DNA from: Sarcocystis neurona
Lineage: Eukaryota > Apicomplexa > Conoidasida > Eucoccidiorida > Sarcocystidae
Assembly (NCBI GenBank): GCA_000727475.1
Contig: KL647322.1
Span: 556,948 to 620,947, forward strand
DNA: 64,000 nucleotides
Direction: 5' to 3'
Both the position numbers and the translations under genes were made by a program. Below, one piece after another: positions 52,001 to 62,100 of the stretch. Within the stretch, counting starts at the first letter, position 1. Every line of letters starts with the position of its first letter. The notes beneath the pieces were generated by a model. It made no database searches. It was given only the letters and a program-made list of their open reading frames with translations, and was not told the origin of the DNA.

Positions 52001-55000
52001 GAGCAGCATGAAGCAGCGCGCACACGGGAGCAGCAGGAGCAACAGCAGCAGCAGATATACGGCGAGAAAATAAATGACTTTTTCGATCCACTTCAATAAA
52101 CAAATACGCACAGACCTACATGTAGACACAGAAACAAACATGCACACACACAAACACATATATACACACACACGTACACACACACATAGGACATACATAT
52201 ATATATATATACAGACATATATACATATACACACACTGATATATACGCATGTATGCTTACACAAATACGTATTAATATCTCTCTCTCCCTGTCTCTCCCT
52301 ACATATATATATATATATACGCGTGGATGTAAGTATAGACACACACGCTCACAGAGAGAGATGTGTAGATCGATATAAATACTCCACTCCACCGCGGTGT
52401 CTACAGAAAATATTTGCACAACCACATATACACACAGGCCTAACCATATATGCAGTGTATACACACCTATACATATACACACATATACGTACATATATAT
52501 ATATATATAGACGTATATACGTATACATACGTACACGCATATACATATATATTCCCACGTATGTGTATATCTCTCCCTCTCTCTGTATACGTATACATGT
52601 ATGCCTGTGTATGTGCAGAAGGAGAACAGCTCCAGCAGGCATTTGGACAGAATGTGTGGGGTGACAGAAGATATTTTGAAGACTCGGAAGAAGAGGGCAG
52701 CAGCGATTCTGCGGAGGAACTCGTCTCCACCCACGACCTCCCCATGTTCTGCCGTGCATGCCACCGCTGTTTCTGTACGGCGCATGCAAAGGAAATTTTT
52801 GACTCGCAGCAGAACGTCACGTTGCCGGCCACACAACACAGAGAGACACGGAGACGGAGACACGGAGCTCCCCACTTCCCCCCCCCTGCTGTCTCGTCTC
52901 CTCTGTCTGCTGCTTCTACAAGAGTGAGTCTCCGATAAAACGGGCCCTTTTCCTTTCCTCTCTCTCTGTGTTCACTCTAGGAGGCTTGCTCTTCGAAGAA
53001 GCCAACACTTTTTCTTCTCGCCTTCCCTTTTGAGATTCGGAAGACATGCCTTCGTCAAAGAACCGGCAGTCTGCCTTCTTCCCGCCTTTTCTTCTCTGCG
53101 TCTCGAGAGGAGGAGGCCACGGACACGAGGTGGAGGGTTGTACCACCCCACCACCGCTTCCCAGGCGCATGCAAATACTCACACACATGTGTATGGTATA
53201 TACATGCACAGATATACGGACATACACAAGGAGAAAGGCACATATTTACGTATGTATGTAGGTCTACGATAAATACAGACATCGACAAGTGGAAGGATGG
53301 ACGCTCACGTCTATACGTGCAGGTGGGGTATTATATGTGCCCAGCCGCGTGTACCACCAGCAGCTGTAGGACAACTCTTCTCCTTCTTTACTTGCGAGAA
53401 ATTGTCCTGCCCGTCAATTCTGGCAGTCTTCCTCCGATACGCGTTCTCTCGAGTCTTGACCCTTTTGCTATACATACACACTATATATATACATGCACAT
53501 ATACGTAAGACATATATAGATGTCTTTTGCATGTTCGCGAGCTTTGGGCAAGCAGGTGTGTTGCGCCAGAGGCTCTGTTATCGTATTTTATATCTTCGCC
53601 TTCTCCTCCCGGCGTTGCTTTCCTCTGCATGCGGACTGCTGCGAACTGCTGCACTTTTCTCTGTCCTCCTTGCATCGCGCAGCGGTCATCACCCACGCCG
53701 AACCGGAGCCGTTGTGCATGTCCCTACTTTTTCTCCTCGTGTGCATGCGTCAGAATGTAGACGTGGGTTGCACACACGCACGCGTTTGCAGCGAGGATGA
53801 AGTGGGGAAGGTGGGGGGAAGGGGAGACGGCGGAAGACGACACGAAGAAGAGAAACAGCGAGAGACAGCGGTGGAGACGGAGACGGAGAAGAGGGAGACC
53901 GAGGCAGACACGGAGACAGGCACAGAGAAGCCGATGGGGACGGAGACGGAGACGGGGGAGGCATATACACGGAGAGGGTGGCAAATATACAGAGAGAGGG
54001 AGACGGGGACGGTAGAGAAGACGGAGACGGAGACGGGGACGGGCAGAGAAGAGGGAGACGGAGACACACAGCGAGAGAGGGGCAAATATGCACAGAGAGG
54101 GAGACACAGATAGATAGAGAAGGGGGAGAGGGAGACAGGCATAGACAGAGAAGGGGAGACGGAGACACCTAGCGAGGGAAACGGAGACAGAGATGGAGAC
54201 GGGAGACGGAGACACAGCGAGACGGAGACACGGAGAAGCAGAGAGAGAGAGATTTGCAGATCCACGCATGCTACGGCGGGCCGGTGCAACAGGGGAGTTG
54301 GTTGAGAATTTGTTTCTTCGTAGTTCAACTGGGAAGTCGTAGATTTTCTGCCACGTGGTGTGTCGGCAAAAAGGGAAGGAAATTCAGACGCAGGCGTTAC
54401 CTGCTCCTTTGTCGCTAGTAAGACGTAGCGCAGCTTCATCCGCGGCCAAAAACTTCGCCACATACACCAACACAAACTCTTCGTTCATCTGCTGCTGCTG
54501 TTGCGCGTCCGCCCTCCTCACCAAAGAAGTGAGGGCCTGCTCCTCCTGTTGCTGTTGCTGCTGCGGTTGCTGCTGCGGTTGCTGCTGGAGTTGCTGCAGT
54601 TGTGGCTGCAGGTGCTGCGCCTCGCCCAGCTGGTCCTGTGGCCCTTCCTCGTGCTGCTGCAGCATCAGCGTCGTCTCTTCCTCTTTTACCTGTTGCTGTT
54701 GCTGCTGCTGCGGGTGGCGGAGAAACAGCTGCGGCGGAAGGGCGGGGCAGAGGAAGGAGAGTCGTTGCAGCGCCGCGCACCGGGGGTTGGGTACCCGTTT
54801 GACGATCGCGAGCTGTCCACAAAAGTGAATTTCGGAGGAAAACAAGAAAAAGACGAGAGAAGGATGAAGAGGAGAAGATTTCGAGAAAGTGAGAGGAAAG
54901 GACAGAGCGGAGGAGGAAGATACGAAAAAGGGAGGGGAAGACACAGCGGAAGAGAGGATGGCAGCAGTGAGACGGAGGGGAGGATATATCGAGACGGAGG

Positions 55001-56088
55001 GGGGGATATACCGAGCAAGAGAGGATGAGAGATAAGAGAGAAGACAAAGAGAAAGAGAAGAAAATATAAGAGAGATTTTATGTCTTATAAAAAGGAAGAA
55101 AGGACGGGAGAGACGGAAGGCAAGACAAAGAGACAGCAGCAGGATGAGAATGTGTGCAGGACTGGAGAACAGGGCATGCAAAGAGGAGGAGAACAGAGAC
55201 GGAGAAGGAGGAGAGGAAGTTGCCTCTTTTAGATGAGCTTCTTGGACTTCACGGCGTGAAATAGAGAAGATACAAAAAGCGGAAGATCAGGTGAAAACGA
55301 GACAGGGAAAGGGAGTAAACCTAGAGCTACACATATATCTGTATGTGTGTGGACAGTACATGCAAGTGTATGTACACCTCACGCACTTTTGCTGCTCCAC
55401 AAGCCTGCTGCTCTACTACGACTCCTGGCGACATTATACTCCTCCTGCTGCTGCCCACGTATCTGCTGCATCCGATTTCTCGTCCTGCTTCTCTGTGTCC
55501 TTGCTGCTGCTGCTGCTCGATGTTCCTCGTCTACATTGCTGCTCCTGCTGGTCTACGTGGTTGCTGCTGCTGCTGTTCTATGTTGCTGCTGCTCTATATT
55601 GCTGCCGCTGCTCTATGTTGCTGCTGCTGCTCTATGTTGCTGCTGCTGGTTCAAGTTGGTGCGGCTGCTTCGGCTTGCTCCCGCCGCTTCACAGCGTTGC
55701 TGCTACTGCTTCGTGCCGCCCCTCCTGCAACAGATGTTGGCTACACTTCCTGCTGCCTGATAGACATTCATATATGCTGTTGCTGCTGCCTGATAAACAT
55801 ACGTTTTTGTTGCTACTGTGCTGCCTGATGTACATAGCATTTTGTTGCTGCTGCTGCTGCCGCCTGATATACATATATATTTGCTGCTGCTGCCTGACAT
55901 ATATATATATATATGTTGCAGCTGCCTGATACACAGATATATTTGCTGCTGTTGCTGCCTGATATGCATCTGTATTTGCTGCTGCTGCTGCCCGATACAC
56001 GTACATTTTTGCTGCTGCTGCTGCTGCCTGATATAGACTTGTTGCTGCTTCCTGATATACACATGCATTTGCTGCTGGTGTCTGATAT

Positions 56089-56126
<38 letters not shown>

Positions 56127-59100
56127 CTGTCTGAAATTCTGCTGTTGGGTGATATACTTGCTGCGGCATGACATCTTGGCAGCTGCGTCGTCGACCTGCT
56201 GTCCAGCGTATCTGAGAGATTTTGCTACTGTATGCATGTGCGAGACCCACAAGAAGCAAGTCGGCAAGAGGCAGCCACCGCGAGAGCACGACCTTCGCTG
56301 CTTCTTCAATAAATTCTTCTTCTTCTTTTCCTTTCTCGTTGCCCTCTCTTCCTCCTCCTGCTGGTGCTCTTCCTGCTGCCAGTGCTGATCTTCCTCCTGC
56401 TGCTGCTGTTCCTGCTGCTGTTGCTGATTCTGCGACAGCTCCCTCTCCTCCTCCTCCTCTCCACGCTGTTGCGCTACGAGGTGGGGAAGGCGAGGAAGAA
56501 GAAGCAGCAGCAGCAGGTGTGGGGCAGACGCGGCAGAACTGCTGCTGCTGCAGCTGCTGTGCTGCTCTGGCCTGCAGCCTTGCCTTGACGAGCAGCAGCA
56601 CGTCGCGTTTTGCTGCTGCTGCAGCAGCAGCAGCAACTGGCAAAGCTTCGATAATACGAACGAGCCGCGCGGCGGCTGCGGGCAGCGATGGGCTTCGCTG
56701 CTGCTCTCCCTTCGTCACCAGCAACGTTCCTCCTCCTCCTCCTCCTCTGCTGCTGCTGCTTATTCCTCCTGCTGCTGCTGCTCCGGTTTCACTGCTGTCT
56801 GCTACCGTTGCTGCTGTTGCTGCCGCTGCTGCTTTGTCCGCAGCCTGCGCTTCTGCGTCTGGTCCTTCCTTGCCTGTCTCTGTTTTTTGCTGCTGCTCTA
56901 CGGCAGCTGCTGCTGCTGCTGCTTCATACACTCGCCAGAGCGGCGCGAGGATTAGCTGCTCCACCACCCGCGGCTGCTGCGCGTAGCTCGGAGACTTTTT
57001 TATGCAGAAATTCCTCAGCGGAGAAGCAGCAGCAGATTCAGCTGCTGCAGTCCCGTCTGCCGGAGACGCGGAAGTAGTTGACCCACGAGGAGAAGACGCA
57101 GCAGAGCTACCTGGACCCAAAGAAGACTCGCAACTCTTATTTTCTCCTCCCCCTACGCTGCTGCTGCTGTTGCTGCTGCTGTTGCTGCTGCTGTTTGTGT
57201 TGTTGCATCTTTGGCTGCTCTTGCCGTTGAGGTTTTTCGTAGCAGCAGGAGGAGCTTTCTTGAAGTAGAAGCTTCCCCAAAGGGCGGGAAGCAGACGCGG
57301 AAGTGCCGTACGAGGAAGAGACAGCAGCGGCAGCAAATTCTGCTGCGCAAACGTGGGGATGTGGAGACACCAGCCGTGAAGAGCAGAAATGAAAAAAACG
57401 TTCCCTACACACACAAACAAGGGAGACGAGACACACACGGAGACAAAAATACACACACATACACAGAGACAGAAACACATACAGAGATATTAAACAGGTC
57501 CGTGTGTGCCTCTCTATCTCTCTATATATATACATACATAAAAACCACCTATTCGTCTGCGTATATGTAGACATACACACCCATATAACCGTATGCATAT
57601 ATGTCCACACACATACATAAACACACATACACAGGCACCCACCTCCAATTCCACACCCTATATATATATGTATACATATAGATATATACACATAGATATA
57701 CATATATATATATATATGCATATAGATATGTACATATGTATACCCATCTATATACATTTACCTATGCATCTATTCGTACACATTGTACAGATATATATAT
57801 ATATATATATAGGCACGCACATTCCAAACCCCATATATATATATATATGTCTACCTACGCATATATTCGTATACATATACATATGTGTATATATATATAT
57901 TCATATATATATATATAAGTATATAGGAACATAGGTAAATGACCCGTCAGTCATATGATACTCACCATTGTGAGCGCAGGAATATACACACCTACGCCCA
58001 CACATACACAAATATATATATACATACGCGTACATACATTTATACATACATATGAATACATACATATACATACATATACATATGTGTGTATATGCGCATA
58101 CATATACATACATACATATACCTACACAGATACATATACATATATATATCTACATTTTACATGCACGCCTGTCTTTCTTTTCCTTTCTTCTTTTCTCTCT
58201 CTGTCCTTAGAGGCCTGCGCATGCAAGTAGATACATTTCTTATTTTATATATATATGGATATATGCATGCATACGTCTATCGATTGTATATATGTTTTCG
58301 ATAGACGCGTGCTGCTGCGCATGCATGTGGAAATGTTAGCGCGCAGAGGGAAGTGTAAACATTTAAATTTCGTGGGTATCGCGTTGCATACGACGTCGCA
58401 GGTCATCGAAGTATCTTTCGAAAAGAAATCCACTTCTTCCGAAGAGAAGACTTCTACAGAAATCCTCTTCGAAACGCAAGAAGAGGGAAAAACAGCCGCC
58501 ACCCGCCCGCGCAGTTTTCAAACGCATGCAGGCAAAGAATTCGCATATATTCGCATCGATGGAACTTTGCATCTGCGTGGCAATAAATACATATACAAAT
58601 ACGTGCATGCATACATATATATATATGTATACAGATGTTTACAGATACAGATATATTCACAGATAAATATACAGTCACGGAGATCTGCGTACACGCGATT
58701 ATATATATATGGACAGGTATACAAACACGAATATCCTTGTAGATGAATATACGCACACGGAGATGTATACGCACGCATTTATACACATATATATATATGT
58801 ATATAAACACATCCATATATATACACGTATATATGTATGGACAGATATACAAACACGGATATCCTTGTAGATGAATATACGCACACGGAGATCTATATGC
58901 ACGCATTTATACACACATTTATATATATAAACACATCCGTATATATATATGTATGGACAGATATAGAAATCGAGGTATATTCGTAGGAAGACAAACAGTT
59001 CGGGAGGCATATATATAGATGGATAGATAGATAGAGGAAAGCGTCTACATATACAGAGAGAATAACAGGGATGTTAACTGGTAGATATGAAGTTTTGACT

Positions 59101-62100
59101 CAATACATAAATATAGAGATATTTGTCGATGGCTCTTCTGTGGACAGAGACACATGTATTTACTGAGAAATACCTGCAGATGGTATTCTGCATGTATACA
59201 CGCATACATACACAGACACGTCTCCACTTCCAGGTCGAAGAAATGATGATAACAGCAGGTGGACATACACAAAGAGACACATACGGAGTTTTTAAATGAA
59301 TACGAAGAAAGCGAGACGGAGACGGAGACGCAGCGACCGAGACACAGAGAGACGGAGACACTGCTGCAGAGACACGAGACACATAATGTGTGGATCGGTA
59401 GAGAATTGGTGGAGGACAGGAGACACACACTAAAAAGAGATAAACGAAGAAGAAGAAGAAGATGGCATACACAGAGACAGATATTCCAAGGTAGAGAGGC
59501 CCACTTAAATCGGCGTGTAAGTATTTATATATATACATATAAGCATACAGGAGACGGCTACTAAGATTGGACCAAAAACGAGACACGGAGAACTGACATA
59601 CAGACACGAAAACACAAATATACAGAGAAACACGTCAAAATATAACAGGGAGACGAAAACAGCAACTTCCCCCCCCATACGTATGCCCCAGGGATGCTTG
59701 GACACCCGCCCATATATATAAACCACTCAAACATACATATACACATACATATATATACGTATATATATGTGGAGAAAAACACGCAGACACATTCATATAC
59801 ACATAGAAGGCACTTGATGATTCGAATACATTAAAACAGGTACGTACTCATGTATACATGTATGAATCCACGCGCATATACAGAGATATATACTTGCATA
59901 CATGCATATATGCAGATTGCTCTATACGGAGAGACGCATGCGTATACGCACACGTTAAGCACTGAAAACGATACGCATTTATACTAACAACTGCCAACAC
60001 GAATACACCTATATGTCATCTTAATAAATATGCACATACATACATATGTAGATACATATTTGTACACATACTCATAAACTAACTACACACACACTATATA
60101 GATATTTACACAGAGTGATAAATACGGGGAAAAAGTGCCAGTACGTATGCATATGTACGTGTGCATTGATACTTGTGTATGCATGCACGCGTAGTGATGG
60201 GATCCTCATACGTGCGCAGAGTATGTATGTAGAGAAGAAGGAGCCACTCAGAAGGTCACGGAACTGCAGAACGAGAAGGAGACTTCTTCACCTTCACCTT
60301 TTGCGGGGTTGAATTCGAGTTTCTCCTCCACACCTTCGTCGTAGTAAACAACTTCGCCAGATGCATCCGTGTGTGCCATCACCTCCCGGGAAGAGGAGGC
60401 AGCAGCAGCAGCAACGGCGGCAGCAGGAGCCGCAGCAGTCGACGAGGGAGTCGGCGGAGGAAAAGACGAAGAAGCAGCAGCAGCAGAGGCAGAAGACGAC
60501 CGGGGAGAAGCAGCAGCAGAAGAGGAAGAAGACGACCGCGGAGAAGGAGACGCAGCAGCCAATGCGGCGGGAGAAGGAGCAGCAGCAACAGCAGCAGAGG
60601 ACGAAGAGGACCGAGGCGACGGAGACGCTGCAGTTGCGGGGTGAGAAGGAGAAGCAGCAGGAGGAGAGACGGCCGCTGCCTCTTCAGCTGCAAGAAGGTC
60701 CGCTCGGATCTGTTGATGCAGATACGCGTTGAGCTGTCCCAGCAACAGCAAGAGACGGGAAAACAGAAGAAAGGGAAGACTGGGAGATAGAGACGGGAGG
60801 AGACGGAGACAGCACGCGGCAAAGACGGAGCACAGAAGCCGAGAAGGTGCTGCTGCGTGTGCGGGTCGAGAGGAGAGGCAGCAGGAGACAGCAGCAGATA
60901 CAGAGAGACGCGCAAGAAGTTCACGAGGAGACGCCGAAGAAAACGAACAGCACCCACCGACACCCCACACGCGAAGGAAGGGCGAAGCGAAACGACTCAC
61001 CATTCCGTATAAATATATATATATATATATATATATGCACTTGGCCACATACACACAGACACACGGATGCGGAGAGAATGTATAGACGCATGCACGTATA
61101 CATCTGTATGAAGACAGACAAACTAGTCGAAGTACATATATATAGATTTGTGTATATGCATATACATATAGAGAGGAGAGGGACAGAGCGGCAGCGGGAC
61201 GCCGATAAGCTACGCATGCATATACGTGTGCGGAGAGGGGGAAGCTAACGGAGATAAGGCAGCTGTCGTTAAAATCTCTCTATCTATCTACAAATATATA
61301 TACGTGAATACATAGAGAGGGACAGACGGACGATGGGGAACACCCTACCTATCTATACATAAATGTATGTATATATACGCAGAGAGAGATGGTGGGTCAC
61401 TGCCAATATATCTATCTGTCTCCATATCTCTCTCTCTATATATGTATGTATATGTGTGTGTACGGGGATAGAGAGACAGAAACTTATACACATATACGTC
61501 ATACGGGGAGATAGAGATTCATATCCATATATATATATATATATGTATGGATACATCCATATTTAGGGGCTGCTGTTGTTCTCTTGCTGCTGCTTCTGTG
61601 CTGGTGGTTGCTGCTGTTTTTTGCTGTTCCATCTGCTGCTGCTGTCACTCCTCTTGCTGGCGCTTCTGTGCTGTCCCTTGCTGCTGTTGCTGCTGCTGTG
61701 TGCATGTGACGCGGAGGGGCGCAGTACCTGTTCGATAATGGCGGCGCAGTGGGCGAAGGCTGCCGCAGGAGAAAACTGCAGCTTTTGTATGAGTTTGTCC
61801 ATCTTCGAAAGAACAAGAAGTGGCACAACTTTTTCTCTGCACGCGAGCTGCAGGGCTGCTAATGTCTGGGCCCCGACGCCTTCGACGACGTCGACCAGCA
61901 GCAGGCAGCCGTCGCACAGGCGCAACGCCGCAGACACCTGCTCGACAGCACAAAAGTCAACACGGCGAAGAAGAAGAGGGGCAGATCAGCAGCAAGGGAA
62001 AACGGAGAAAAAGGAGATACGAGCAAAAAGTTCGGAAAGTGACACACAGACATGCGCAGAAAAAATGCAGCAAGGGAAACACGAAGGGAGACGGGGAAAC

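Noticed and set aside
49745..52342. 865-residue minus-strand open frame read as one protein
   Set aside because: Only 50231-51285 is coding (EFL1 exon 7). Both ends are CTG or GTCTCC repeats beyond good splice sites.
53041..53110. Extra EFL1 exon between exons 6 and 7 (minus, [14 protein letters not shown])
   Set aside because: It has an acceptor-like site, but no donor gives the phase needed, while exons 6 and 7 join directly with a correct split Gly codon.
55813..57480. Single 555-residue minus-strand protein
   Set aside because: The conserved part is EFL1 exon 5 (56251-57404). The tail is the composite CTG/TATA minisatellite of intron 5.
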